Source of the DNA: Rapana venosa | Taxonomy: Eukaryota; Mollusca; Gastropoda; Neogastropoda; Muricidae | Assembly: GCA_028751875.1 (NCBI GenBank) | Contig: CM054167.1 | Location: 21,105,785 to 21,169,784 of the forward strand | Direction of reading: 5' to 3' | Length of the DNA stretch: 64,000 nucleotides | In this document: positions 22,601 to 33,420 of the stretch, one piece after another | Position numbering within the stretch: position 1 is the stretch's first letter | Layout: every line of letters starts with the position of its first letter | The notes under the pieces: generated by a model | Told to the model about the DNA's origin: nothing | What the model saw: the letters and a program-made list of their open reading frames with translations, nothing else | The model's database searches: none | Made by a program: the position numbers and the translations under genes

Positions 22601-25428
22601 TTTTTTTTTTTTTAAACAAAAAAAACCAACCAAACCCCCGCAGCAAACACAACACTACAGCCAAGTGACTGCTACTGCTGCTGCTAGCCGCTGCTGCTAG
22701 CTAGCTACCCTGATCACCCCTGCTCACCTGAGGACAGCAGCAGGATGACCTGCAGCACGGCCAGCTCTTTGCGGGTGACGCCCAGCTGGGTGAAGTGCAG
22801 CATGACGCGCGTGATCTGCTCCATCACCCCGCCTATCTCCTTGCTCAGCTGCTCCAGGCTGAAGAACTTGCCGAACGTGCGCTCCAGGTACTGCTGCATG
22901 CGCCCCATGTGCTGCTGGTACATCTCCGCAAAGCTGGCTGCCGGAGGGGGCCCGCCAGCAAGGGAGGAGGAGGAGGAGGAGGCGGAAGAGGAGGAGGAGG
23001 AGGCAGCGGCGTGCTTGTGGTGCCGGCCGCTGATGGGGCCGTAGGCGGTCATGATGAGGAGGAGGAGCTCGTGCCACTTGGAGGTGAGGATCTTGGTCTG
23101 CTGGTTGAGGGGGATCTCCGTGTGGAAGGGCAGGTGCCTCATCCACTGCACCAGCTTCATGACGATGTCGTCGCCCACCTTGCACAGGGCCTGGGCCACG
23201 CTGCGCTCCGTGCCGGTGAACTGCTCGATCTTGTAGTCCTCCGCGATGCACAGCAGCGACTCTTTGCGGGCCAGCTCCGTCACCAGGGCCGTGTGGGAGG
23301 TGGTAGGGGTGGAGGAGGAGGGGGCGGAGGAGGTGGAGGAGGAGGAGGAGGATGTGGAGAAGGAGGAGGAGGAGGAGGTCATGGAGCAGCCTGAAGAGGA
23401 AGCGGTGGGGGAGTAAGGGGAGTAGATGGCAGCGGCGCCAGGAGCGTGGTGGGCGGCGGAGCTGTGGGAGAACACGCCGCTGTGCAGGGGGGAGGCTTCG
23501 CCCAGGGAGGCGCTGTAGGAGCTGTCCCGGTCCGTGTCCATGCCCGTGTCCGCCTCGCTGTCCGACCTGGCGCGGGGCAGGGTCAGGTTGCCCACCTTGG
23601 GCCGGCTGTAGGCAGGCGAGAGGTGGCTGTAGGGGGAGAGGTGGGGGTGCATGGTGGAGTGGGGCACAGGCTGCTGGTGCAGGGTTGGGGAGGAATCAGA
23701 GAAGTCGGGCAGAACAAAGCCGGAGGGTGGGCAGCCCAGATTGGGGTCCATCTTCATGACCTGCTGCGCGATGCGCTGCTTCAGGGCCTTGTCTACCGAT
23801 TCCCTCCTCTTGTGCTTCTTGTACTTCACCTGCAAAGGCATCATCAGTATCTGTTCATGTGTACGTCTTCATAAAACACAACACATCCTCTTGTACTTCA
23901 CCTGCAAAGCCATCAGCATCTGTTCATGTGTACGTCTTCATAATGCAAAATGCATTCTCCTCCTCTTGTGCTTCTGGTACTTAAGCTGCAACAGCATCAA
24001 TATTTCTTTATCTGTGCTTCTTCATAAAACAGAACACATCCTCCTCCTCTTGAACTTCTTGTTCTACAACTAAGGATGAAGCGGGTAGCCATTCATGTAT
24101 CTACATTTTTTTTTAAAAGAAGCCAAAAACATTAACTTCCTCTTGTACTTCTTGTTCTTCACCTACTTAAGGTTTACACAGGTATCCATTTGTACATGTG
24201 TACCTTTGCAAAACAAAATATATCTTCCTCTTGTGTTTTGCCCCCAATAAAAACACAAAAAATACATTCACGAATCAACTATATTACACATACGACCAAA
24301 CCAAAACAGTACTTTGACACAATATGTAGTCTTCTGTACGTAGAACTAAGCATTCAACATTCTCACAGCAGTCAGCAGTTTATGCTCCTTTCCCTCAGCA
24401 CACATACCAGAATAAACGCTACACCACTGTACCCACAGTACAAGGATTCTCACCTTGTACAGGTTATAGACAGCTCCTGAATTCCTTCCTCCTGGCATTC
24501 TGTCTTCACGCACCGCTGTAACACGACCAACACTTTTCTTTAAAAGTCAGACGACACAACATATGCACACATGCCTACCTACACATAATCACTGATACAA
24601 AAACAGTTCACACATCCCCCCCTCCACTAAAAAAAAATGGGGGAAAAAAAGAAAATACCCCAAGCAAAACCCCAAAACATGATAATATAATAATCATAAT
24701 GATATTATCAATAATACGTTTTAATTCAAAGAAAATGTTATGTACATCTGTAATATTCCAGAACTACATCATCATTGTTATTACTCCACACCCCCCTCCC
24801 CTCCTAATATCACAATGATAATGACAAACGCTCACAACAACATACTTATCTGAAAGGCTACATGACCACAAAAAGGTCGCTTACCTGCCAAGACCATGCC
24901 CATCTGCAGACACTTTTTGAAGCGACAGTACTGGCAGCGATTTCGCTGGATCTTGTTGATCTCACAGTCCCCATCTGCCACGCAGGTGTACACCCGCTTG
25001 TTCTGCACTGTACGCTTGAAGAACCCTTTACACCTGGAGACACCATAATACATTCATGTATATCACTACTACCCACAATGACTGAAAATAAAATACAAGA
25101 AAATGAGCGTCTGGAAGCATGATTATGAAACTGTTCTCGTCAGTCTTAACAACAAGGTTTTATCCTATAATCTGAATGACCTTTTTTTTTTAAAAAGTGG
25201 TTCTGTTACACAGTTTCAATACACACATAACAAACATAAAACCATGCACTCACACACACACATGCATACACACACACACTACAGAACAAAATTAAATCTG
25301 GTTCATATTATACTCTACAAAAAAAAGAAAACAAAAGAAAAGAAATAAAACAAGAGGCCCACCATTCTTGTCCCATCCCCCTGATCCTTCTTGGCCCCCT
25401 GTCTCCCTTATAGCGCAATCTCCACATT

Positions 25429-25500
<72 letters not shown>

Positions 25501-25640
25501 CAGAACAAAATTAAATCTGGTTCATATACTCTACACACAAAAAAAGAAAACAAAATAAAATAAAACAAGAGGCCCACCATTCTTGTCCCATCCCCCTGAT
25601 CCTTCTTGGCCCATCTCCCTTATAGTGCAATCTCCATATT

Positions 25641-25689
<49 letters not shown>

Positions 25690-28378
25690 CACACACACAC
25701 ACACACACACACAACACACACACACACAAAAGCCCTGTACTGACCCTTCGCAAGTGATGATGCCATAGTGGAGCCCCGTGGCTTTGTCGTTACAGATGGC
25801 GCACACCATGGTCTCCTCCCCGTCCGAATCGTCATGGGCGGGCTCTGCGCTGGACGACAGGTGACCTTTGTTGTGGGGGTTCTCCACCAGGTGGCCCGTG
25901 TAGACAAACTTGCCGTTGGTGTAGTGCGTGATGAACTCCTGGTCCTTCTCCAGCCGGCTGTCCTCTGAGCTGGGCTCCTTGAACTTGGGGGAGCTGGGGG
26001 ACACGGGCTTCTTGTCCTCCTCCTCCTCCGCCTTGTTGTTCCCCTTGCGACTGGGCGTGGCCTGGGTGGAATGGTCGGTGGGGGGGAAGGCGATGACGGG
26101 GCCCGCAGGGGTGGTGATGCTCTCGGCGTTGGTGAAGAGGTAGCCGGAGGGCGGGGCGGCGATGAACATGGGGGCGGGCATGTTGTGCAGGGAGGTGGGG
26201 AACATGCCCTGGGTGGGCAGACCCATCATGGGGATAAACTTGAGGCCGTTGGTGGCCATGTTGGCCATGGAGGGGAAGCCGGCCGAGACAGGCATCAGAT
26301 AGCCCTGCATGTAGGCCATGGTTGTGGCCACGCTGCTGACCGGTATAGAACTGCCACTGCTGGTCTTCCCTTCCACGTCATCGCTGGGCGACCATCGCTT
26401 CTCCTCCCCGCCCTCCTTGGGCGAGAACGGCTCGAACGTCTTGCTGTCACTGTCGGTGCGCTTCTTCTTCACAGGAGCCTCCTCCCCGGCGGCGCTGGCC
26501 CCGCATTCCGAGCTGCGGTCAGACACGTAGGCACTGTCACCGCTGATGTCGCTCTGGATGTCGCTCTCACATCCTTCCGAGTACACCGAGCGGGTGGCCT
26601 CCGAGTCGGTGAGGAGGTCACGCACTCTCTTGCGTTTGAGCTTGAGGTCCTGGAAGAGGCTGACGGTCTGCTGCTCCATGACGTCAGCAGGGGCGTGGGC
26701 AGTCTCCATGGCCAGGCACTCCGCTGCCATGTGGATGGTTAACAACTGAAACACAGCAGAAGCAACAACGACGATTCAGAGCACTGCCAGAATTCTGAGG
26801 AATGGACAAATCAGCCACCAAAAGGGGAATGCATAGAATGATCTGGTTTTATTTTAAGTGGGATATATTCGTGATCAAGTTCTACTTTGTTTGGATTTGG
26901 GGGGGGGGGGGGGGGGGGGGTGTTATGGGTTCTTTCCCCTCAGAAATAACAATTATAGTCCTAGTACCTGGACATGTCTGTTTTCTTTATTACCTTCACA
27001 AACATACCTTCCTTAAATATCTTGTAGAAGATATCTATATCACCTCCTTTCAAATCAAATATTTGACATTTGTCACACCTTCCAATTTTGTCAGTTCTTA
27101 CGCACTCTCGAACGGGGTAGCTCAGTGGTCGGAGTACTCGCTTTCCCCCAGCCAAGTTAAGCAGTGTCGAGCGTGGCTACCAATTGGATGGGTGACCGTT
27201 TTCACACCTTGGCTTCAGTACAGTTCCCCCTGTTCACCCAGCTGTAAATGGGTACCTGCCCTCTTTAGGGTCAGGGAAGGTAAAGCAGCGAGGGAGAGGA
27301 GATGGGCGCCGCCCTCAATACGCTGGCCCTAGAGAAGCGAGGTCTCTGACGCCTCGCTCCCCTATGACCTTAATATAGGTTATGGGACACCTTTACCTTA
27401 TGCACTCTCTAGTCGTGACATGCTACAAGAACCCAAATTCTCTCTCCCTTTCTTGAATTTGTAAATAATTCCTGTAACACAGAGTCTGAAGAAAAGCTGT
27501 TTTCCGTTCACAACCACAACAGTTTTCTATAACTACAACTGTTTTCTAAAACTACAACAGTTTTCAATAACTGCAACCCTTTTCTACCATTTTCTAATGC
27601 AACAACAGTTTTCTATGACTACAACCGTTATCTATCACTACAACAGATTTCTACCTGCCAATGAACTTGCTCTGTCCATCTATTTTTTTTCTTAAGTTAA
27701 AGAAATAAAAGCTGTCACTCACTCTACGTGATCTGGGTAATGAAGACAATTCCCCCCCCCCCCCCCCCCCCCCCAGTCAAAAGAAAAACCCCCAACAACG
27801 ACAAACTATGTCATCCTTCGTGGCTTGGTCCACATACTCGACTCTTCAAGAGAGCCGAAGGTCAAGTGCCAGGTCATTAAAACGGAGCGAACGTAAACAA
27901 CCTGCACAGCCTTGACCTCTGGCAAGGGACTGCAAGGAAAAGGTGATAACCCGTCTTCTCGATATAGAAGGCTTCCTCACAGCATCACGTGGTCAGCCAC
28001 GTCTGATAACACCAACAGGTGTTCAGGTCAAATCCTCCTGTAGAGGTGAGGAAATCAGGACGCACCCTTTCTATTAGTACGCACAGTGGGAGAGTCACGG
28101 TGGAGGAGAAACTTTGCAAGTATCATCAACACAACACATGACTCTCCTCCCCTCTCTCTCTCTCCCTCCCTCCCTCTGTGTGTATACTGTCTAGTCTGAC
28201 TTTTTCTGGTTCAGTCTCACTGTATCTCAGGCTAAGTAAAATCAAACAACTCTTGCCACGTCAAAGCAAGTCTGTTCGTGTCAACAACAACAACAAAATA
28301 GGCAATTTGAGCAAATATTGTCACAGATTTTTCTGCAGCAATGAAAGAAAACAACCCAGAGTTCTCCCTTACCTTCAT
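19423..28378 (-). CDS. HR4: HR4/GCNF-type nuclear receptor (NR6A group), full joined coding region
   Basis: Exons 28378-28373, 26745-25745, 25033-24885, 24515-24454, 23829-22728 and 19622-19423 join with matching phases to exactly 840 codons including the stop. The 839-residue product has an acidic and Ser-rich N-terminal region (1-316), a two-zinc-finger DNA-binding domain (about 317-382; P-box EGCKG), and a C-terminal extension (about 386-415) containing [21 protein letters not shown] Ser/Pro/His-rich hinge follows, then a ligand-binding domain (about 587-839) ending IPFLLNS. The finger and extension sequence match what I know of insect HR4, an ecdysone-cascade transcription factor, more closely than vertebrate GCNF (NR6A1). 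The protein should act in the nucleus on AGGTCA-type sites, DR0 in this subfamily. No classical AF-2 core helix is obvious at the end, which fits a repressor. Family assignment is firm; the HR4 label is by resemblance from memory. Confidence 0.9.
19990..20640. repeat. Decayed CAA-rich tandem repeat in the last HR4 intron
   Basis: Irregular units of about 30-35 bp resembling CAGCAAAATAACACTGACAA, with ATAAACAA linkers. Confidence 0.8.
20745..22590. repeat. T/G-rich minisatellite (unit about 65-75 bp) in the last HR4 intron
   Basis: About 27 units on the plus strand, each with GACAGACATCACAAAAGACA, then AACAAAAACAACCCAAACAG and a variable A-rich spacer. In the HR4 sense direction it is T/G-rich and nearly stop-free in several frames, which creates long false open frames ([24 protein letters not shown]). 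Confidence 0.95.
22728..23829 (-). CDS. HR4: HR4 exon: hinge and most of the ligand-binding domain
   Basis: The acceptor is CCTTTGCAG before 23829 and the donor is CCTCAG|GTGAGC at 22728; the exon is 1,102 nt. It starts VKYKKHKRR, continues with a Ser/Thr-rich hinge containing long serine runs, and enters the ligand-binding domain near [15 protein letters not shown]. Inside the domain, residues about 676-705 form a His/Ala/Ser/Gly/Pro insertion (two serine runs, then AGGPPPAAS), after which helical sequence resumes at [20 protein letters not shown]. Confidence 0.92.
23833..24240 (-). repeat. Decayed tandem copies of the HR4 exon edge and acceptor
   Basis: Beyond the true acceptor of the 22,728-23,829 exon, the acceptor and the first exon codons recur on the same strand. 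The nearest copy (TTTGCAG|GTGAAGTACAAGAGGATG, at about 23,904-23,884) is nearly perfect. Further decayed ones lie near 23,988, 24,060, 24,170 and 24,235. Confidence 0.75.
24454..24515 (-). CDS. HR4: HR4 exon: C-terminal extension of the DNA-binding domain
   Basis: A 62-nt exon with acceptor TGTTACAG before 24515 and donor TACAAG|GTGAGA at 24454. It encodes [20 protein letters not shown], the extension typical of HR4-like receptors, and its phase fits both neighbours exactly. It is too short to be obvious by open reading frame alone. Confidence 0.9.
24525..24884 (-). other. HR4 intron
   Basis: A/T-rich intron between the finger-two exon and the extension exon; no other feature. Confidence 0.7.
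24885..25033 (-). CDS. HR4: HR4 exon: rest of the DNA-binding domain
   Basis: The acceptor is GGTGTCTCCAG before 25033 and the donor is TTGGCAG|GTAAGC at 24885; the exon is 149 nt. It completes Gly336, then encodes the remainder of finger one ([17 protein letters not shown]) and all of finger two ([21 protein letters not shown]). All expected zinc cysteines are present. Confidence 0.93.
25272..25740. repeat. Duplicated intron segment and two CA arrays in the HR4 DNA-binding-domain intron
   Basis: A segment of about 165 bp starting ACTACAGAACAAAATTAAAT occurs at 25,278-25,437 and 25,498-25,643. Each is followed by a long (CA)n (25,431-25,498 and 25,645-25,731). The second array ends about 15 bp inside the donor of the first-finger exon. 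Confidence 0.9.
25745..26745 (-). CDS. HR4: HR4 exon: N-terminal region and first zinc finger
   Basis: The acceptor is TGTGTTTCAG before 26745 and the donor is GAAGG|GTCAGT at 25745; the exon is 1,001 nt, phase 0 to phase 2. It encodes the A/B region: a basic KLKRKR stretch, acidic and Ser-rich segments ([20 protein letters not shown]), an EEEEDKK run, and then [20 protein letters not shown], the first finger of the DNA-binding domain. The exon is GC-rich and clean, in sharp contrast to the surrounding introns. Confidence 0.9.
26746..27100. other. HR4 intron with a poly-G run
   Basis: G run at 26,889-26,910; otherwise unique A/T-rich sequence. Confidence 0.6.
27110..27401 (+). mobile_element. 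SINE-B copy with target-site duplication, in an HR4 intron
   Basis: A full-length copy flanked by GCACTCTC at 27,102-27,109 and 27,402-27,409, the signature of retroposition. It lies between the HR4 start exon and the next exon, on the opposite strand to the gene. Confidence 0.88.
27518..27655. repeat. Short decayed tandem repeat
   Basis: About seven copies of an ACAACAGTTTTCTATAACT-like unit. Confidence 0.75.
27656..28372. other. HR4 intron
   Basis: Poly-C run at 27,753-27,774; the remainder is unassigned and no exon is seen. Confidence 0.5.
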
Positions 28379-28482
28379 CTTGACAATTCACAAATGAACT
28401 GAATGTGTACTGTTCAAAGTTTAAGACAGACCACTTTGCCCAACAAACTATTAGTCCAAGGCCTACTTTCAGAAATGTTACA
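28373..28482 (-). CDS. HR4: HR4 exon with the predicted start codon (5' UTR plus two codons)
   Basis: On the minus strand an ATG at 28378-28376 in good context (AAGATGA) is followed by one Lys codon and a consensus donor (AAG|GTAAGG). Splicing to the acceptor at 26745 is phase 0 and gives [12 protein letters not shown]. An in-frame TGA lies four codons upstream of the ATG, so the frame cannot extend further 5'. The upstream boundary at 28482 is a guess from a pyrimidine-rich acceptor (TTCAAGGTGTCTATTCAG). If this exon is not used, translation could begin at the Met a few codons into the next exon. Confidence 0.55.
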
Positions 28483-28619
28483 CTGAATAGACACCTTGAA
28501 GGATAAAACAATAAGAGTGAATAACGGCATGTAACTAATCACCTTTCCATCTTATTGAAAAGACATTGATTCAAAATTCACCAAATGAAATCTCTGTCAA
28601 CTAAAGTTCTCTTTACCTC

Positions 28620-28945
28620 AAACAGATCTTAAAACTGTAATCTGACATCTCCAGCACGTAAAACAATCAATTCACTAAACTTTCACACAGACTTGAACAG
28701 TCACAAACTAACATCTCCTGCAGCTGAACAATCAATTCTCTAAACTTGCACACTGGCTTAAAAAGTCACAAACTAACATCTCCAGCAGCTGAACAATCAA
28801 TTCTCTAAACTTTCTCACCTATACTTGAAAAGTCACAAACTGACATCTACAGCAACTAAACAATCAGTTCTCTAAACTTTCTCACACTGACTTGAACAGT
28901 CACAAACTAACATCTCCTGCAGCTAAACAATCAATTCTCTCTATC
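28620..28945. repeat. Minisatellite, unit about 67 bp
   Basis: Five copies of CACAAACTAACATCTCC...GCAGCTGAACAATCAATTCTC TAAACTT-type units. Confidence 0.85.
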
Positions 28946-29194
28946 CGTCAGCAATGATACGACTGCTGCCTGTCCCCACAGTCACACATAGCTAGTGGCG
29001 ACCTGAGTGGGCCCAGCTCAGACCAAGGACTACATGTAGCAATTTGCCCTCGTCCTTTGCCATGGGCCAGAGCCCTGCCAAGGGTGACGCCCTCAGGGAC
29101 AACAGAAAAGGGGAATCACAAGGACTATCTTGGGCTTGTCAACAGAACACAGCTTAAAAACAAAAACAAAAGAGGCCTACATTGCAAGAACAGT

Positions 29195-29198
<4 letters not shown>
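28946..29198. other. Unassigned sequence
   Basis: Moderately GC-rich around 28,990-29,100 but without a recognised exon. Confidence 0.35.
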
Positions 29199-29292
<94 letters not shown>

Positions 29293-29420
29293 AAGACAGC
29301 GAGAGAGAGAGAATGAGTGCATGTGTGCGCACATGTGTGTGTGTGTGTGTGCGTGTGCATGCCTGTGTGTGCATGTGCACACTGGTTTACACACACACAT
29401 GACACACACAGATGTGTGCA
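29199..29420. repeat. (GA)n then GT/CA microsatellites
   Basis: An uninterrupted GA run of about 90 bp followed by GT and CA arrays. Confidence 0.95.
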
Positions 29421-31565
29421 TACTTGTGAATGTGTGTGTTACCATACTTGACTGCAACATGCATTTAATAATAACTATCCTTATCATTACATTAATATAA
29501 TTACATAAAGTTTTCTATTATATTAAAAAAAAAATCAATATATATCCTATTCACCATCAAAGTTAAGAGTTGATAATTAGCCTTGTCATCATCATCATTG
29601 TCATCATGATGATCATTTACAGCTAAATCACCACAAAACCCAACACGAAGCATAGTCTTCATCTAAATGGCATGTTTCAAACACCAAAGACTATCTTCAC
29701 TTCCTCTTTCAGGAAAAAAAAAGGCAAGCTTTTTAAGTTAAATCCTTTCAAGGTCAATGTCCTATACCGCCCCCCCACCCCCCTCCCCCCAACCACCACT
29801 TCCAAACCAAGACACCAACAGTATGAGTACAAGGAGTCTTGACCCTGGGCCTTTTGCCCAATAAGGCTGGCCTTAACACACAAAATCCTGGACCAGCCAC
29901 CATCTCCTCCCCCTCCTTCCCTCTTCGCACACAGCAGGCCATGTTTGGTAAGGACCCACACACTCAAAACTACAAAGCTTTCTCCAGCCGCCGATGCGAT
30001 GGTCCATCCTCCACCTTCTGCAAATACTCTCTCTGTGCAGCTGACTGAGGGTGGGTTTTTTGTTGGGTTTTTCCCCCTCTGTCACTGCTGATTTCTAGTG
30101 GCTAAATTCTAAAGTACAAAATACTTCAATTCTTTTTTGAATCAAGAAGATGTGGTCATTAATTGTTTCTGTATCTTAGGTTCATTTTCACAGATAGAAA
30201 GGTAGATAGGTAGACAGACAGAAAGATGGATGGATGGAAAGGATGGATGGATGGATAGATAGATAGATAGACCATAGACAGATAGGTCACAGACAAGTCT
30301 AGATCAAGAATGTATGGTCATTAATGGTTTCCTGCCTCTTAGCTTTGTTTTCACAAATAGATACTGGTAGGAACAGGTGACACAATTTCAAAAGCACATA
30401 CACACTGGTATTATGTTTAGACATCATCTCCAAGTCAAAATGTGGCCTCCTCAATGGTGGGCAAAACAGTCATGTATGCAAAAATCTTTGATTTGGGAAG
30501 GGAGGGAGGGGGGGGGGTCTGGATATGATAACAAGCTGCAGTCTCATCTTGTGCAACATGCATTCAGTGCACTAAAAAAACAAAAACATAAGGAAAAAAA
30601 CCCCACTCGCAGCAACAAGAGACTTGTCCCTAGAAATATTACACAGAAAATGCCCTCACTCACTAACGGATGAACAGATGCAGACCAACCAAAAATAATT
30701 CTAACAAGTGGTTTTGTACTCTGGCAATGAATTCATGAGTTCTCATTGGGAGAAAAGCTTGATATTAATCTGCCAAGACTTTTGAAGATCCATACATATA
30801 TATATAATATAATATTTATATATATAAACATGAATGTTTCATGAACATAATCAGGAAATTACTAGCACCTGAGACAGAAACACCTGTATCTAGACAAATG
30901 ACTACATGCTAAGTACCATAAAACCTGCAGATAACCTGCAGATTTAAAAATAAAAATTATGCAAGTTGTAAGTGACTAAAGCGTGCATGCATGCAAGCAT
31001 GTGTGTGAGAGACAGTGCGTGTGTATGAGCGTTCATGAATGTGCATGTATGCAAGCATGCATGTGTGCTTCTGTGTATGCAAACAAAAAGTGCGTTTAAG
31101 ATCTCTAACATCAACAAAAACCAGAAGAGAATGATCTACAGCTTGTGACCACACAAGATATGATTCTGACTGAGTTACTGATTCAGCCTGTTTCAGGTCG
31201 GGTCTGATGTCAGGCTATCTCTCGCAAAGCCATGAAAACACTAAAGTACAGGAAGTGTCATGCTGAGGACACTGAATTACAGTGAATACATCATCCCTCC
31301 ATTTTGCAGTGTGCACATGTATAATTATACTAATGAGGTGTTGAACCTGAAATAATACAATATTTTGCTGGTTGCTCCTTTATAGGGGTTACACAAATTT
31401 TTCTTGTCTTTTGGCGGTATTATTGTGGGGTTTTGTTTGTGGTTTTTGTTTGTTTCGTTTGAGGGGAGGGTGTTTTTGCTGTTGTTGGGTTTTTGTTTGT
31501 TTGTTTTTTGGGGGGTGTCCCTAGCCTAGTCTCCAGCCCCATCCACATCCCCTTTCAACACCTCC
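29421..31565. other. Unassigned sequence
   Basis: Contains GATG/GATA tetranucleotide repeats at 30,225-30,275 and an AT-rich array near 30,795. No gene recognised. Confidence 0.4.
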
Positions 31566-31589
31566 CTCCTCCCCTTGTTGTTTTTGCCC

Positions 31590-31784
31590 TCTCTCTCTCT
31601 CTCTCTCTCAAAAACATAACAAGCCATGTTTACGTTTAGGTTGATACTATCATTTTAAAACTTTTGTTTGAACATAATGTTCTACTTAGAAAGGAAAGCA
31701 AGTCTCAGTGTATAAATACTGTGTTGTGTGTGTGTGTGTGTGTGTATTATTTAACATTTATTCAAATATTTATCATAAGTGATT

Positions 31785-31843
<59 letters not shown>

Positions 31844-31845
31844 GT
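31590..31845. repeat. CT and GT microsatellites
   Basis: (CT)n at 31,590-31,609, GT at 31,725-31,744 and 31,786-31,839. Confidence 0.9.
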
Positions 31846-33183
31846 ACATGTGAAGAAGGAAAATTTTACATCCATATATAATGCAAAGCAATCTGAAATG
31901 AATAACTTGATAAATCACCAAAGACAGGACACAGATAGGCTCAAGTCAGTCCCTATTACTACTTGAACCACTATTTCTACTCCTGTTTTACTGCAGCAGC
32001 TACTAACAATACTACTGAACATTAGAAATATAAATAATAGTTACTTCATGAATAGTTTCTTTTTGGTGAAAGATGGCAGTCACTATTGTACTCAATTCTC
32101 TTGGTTGATCTCATTTTTCATTTCAGCTTTCTTGTTCCATGATTGGGTCTCAATGGAAAATGCTTTTAAAATATATATTTAAAAAGGGGGTGGGGGTGGG
32201 GGTGGGGATGGCGGTGTTTTGCTGTGCAAACTCATGAAACTGATTCCAAGTTAATCAGCCATCCCTGTCTAGTGGCTAGTAGACTTAATACACACATGCA
32301 CACACACATGGACTCGTGCACTTGTGTACGCACACACACACCAGCAAACATTCATACAGCTCAGGTTATTTCCAGACCCCCTATTAATTGTCTATAATAG
32401 GTTTTCTTTTGCATTAGTTGCTGTTAATCGTTCTATTTGCTTTTAATTAATTTCAGTTTCTTTTATTTCACCTAGAATGAACAGACTTTAAATCACACAC
32501 ACATGCACACCAACTGATGCAATTTTATTAGCAACAAACAGGTTTCAAATCATTCTTGCCAAATTTAAATGTTTTTTCACTCTCAGTTTAGCTGGGGGTG
32601 ATGGCTAGAACACAGACCTTTTAACTTGGGAAAAAAATTACACACACACACATTCCCATCTGATATCAAATTAGTGGAAGGACATTAAACTGAAGAACAC
32701 ACACACTACACACACACACACACATACACATACACCATGACTCACATGGACACAGGAAAGGAATAGGAAAGTAAATATTATATTCATTTATGCTGACCTA
32801 ATTTCCCACAGAATATGGGCCTTGACAAATTTTCCTTTCTCAAGACTAAAGCAAAAAAACAGCTGGTAGTTGGATGTTTATTTTGTTAGATTTTCTACTT
32901 TTCTTGCATCTGACAATCCTGCACCTTTTTCCCCCCTGCAGCTTGACAAAGGATACATAGACTGGCATTGCTATGGTCTACATAGCCAACCTTCTACATT
33001 GCCAACAAGTTGACCTTAAAATGAGAGAACAGGGACACATTTCCAGTCCAAATCAGGACGATCGTCTGCTACACAGACTGAAAATAAATCATCAAGCACT
33101 TTTCCAAAGAGACGAACACATCGATGCTACATGTCTGTACACAGACGAGTAAAAAAAAAAGAACAGAGACAAAACCAACTTAC
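31846..33183. other. Unassigned A/T-rich sequence
   Basis: CA-rich patches near 32,292-32,340 and 32,640-32,740; no gene recognised. Confidence 0.4.
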
Positions 33184-33420
33184 AGAAGGCTTTTCGTCCG
33201 TGCGACTTGCAAGAAATACACATTTCCTTTGCGCCTAACCTGATCTGACCTCCGCTTGACTCGGCACGTTTTGGGATCGTCCGTTTGAGATCGGCACGCG
33301 GCTTGCAATGTGACTGGCTGCCCTTGACCGTGACCGCAATATCAGACTACGTCATCGACCTTGGACTCTGAGAAGTGCGATCGTCCTAAAAAGTGGTTTA
33401 CATCGCTAGCGCGGCCAATT
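33184..33420 (-). promoter_or_regulatory. Candidate HR4 non-coding first exon and promoter, proximal
   Basis: A locally GC-richer, repeat-free island. On the minus strand it ends in a strong donor (GCCTTCT|GTAAGTTGG, exon edge 33,184). It lies upstream of the HR4 start exon and could supply a 5' UTR exon. The island contains a DR0-like pair of receptor half-sites (33,325-33,336). The transcription start is not visible and the left limit is arbitrary. Confidence 0.3.

Noticed and set aside
22724..23394. Long open frames on the other strand and other frames of the HR4 hinge exon
   Set aside because: GC-rich shadow frames of the confirmed nuclear-receptor exon.
29057..29500. Arg-Glu and Ser-Leu repeat proteins over GA arrays (also near 270-1,330, 4,630, 8,320 and 41,100-41,900)
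   Set aside because: They are frames through GA/CT dinucleotide repeats.
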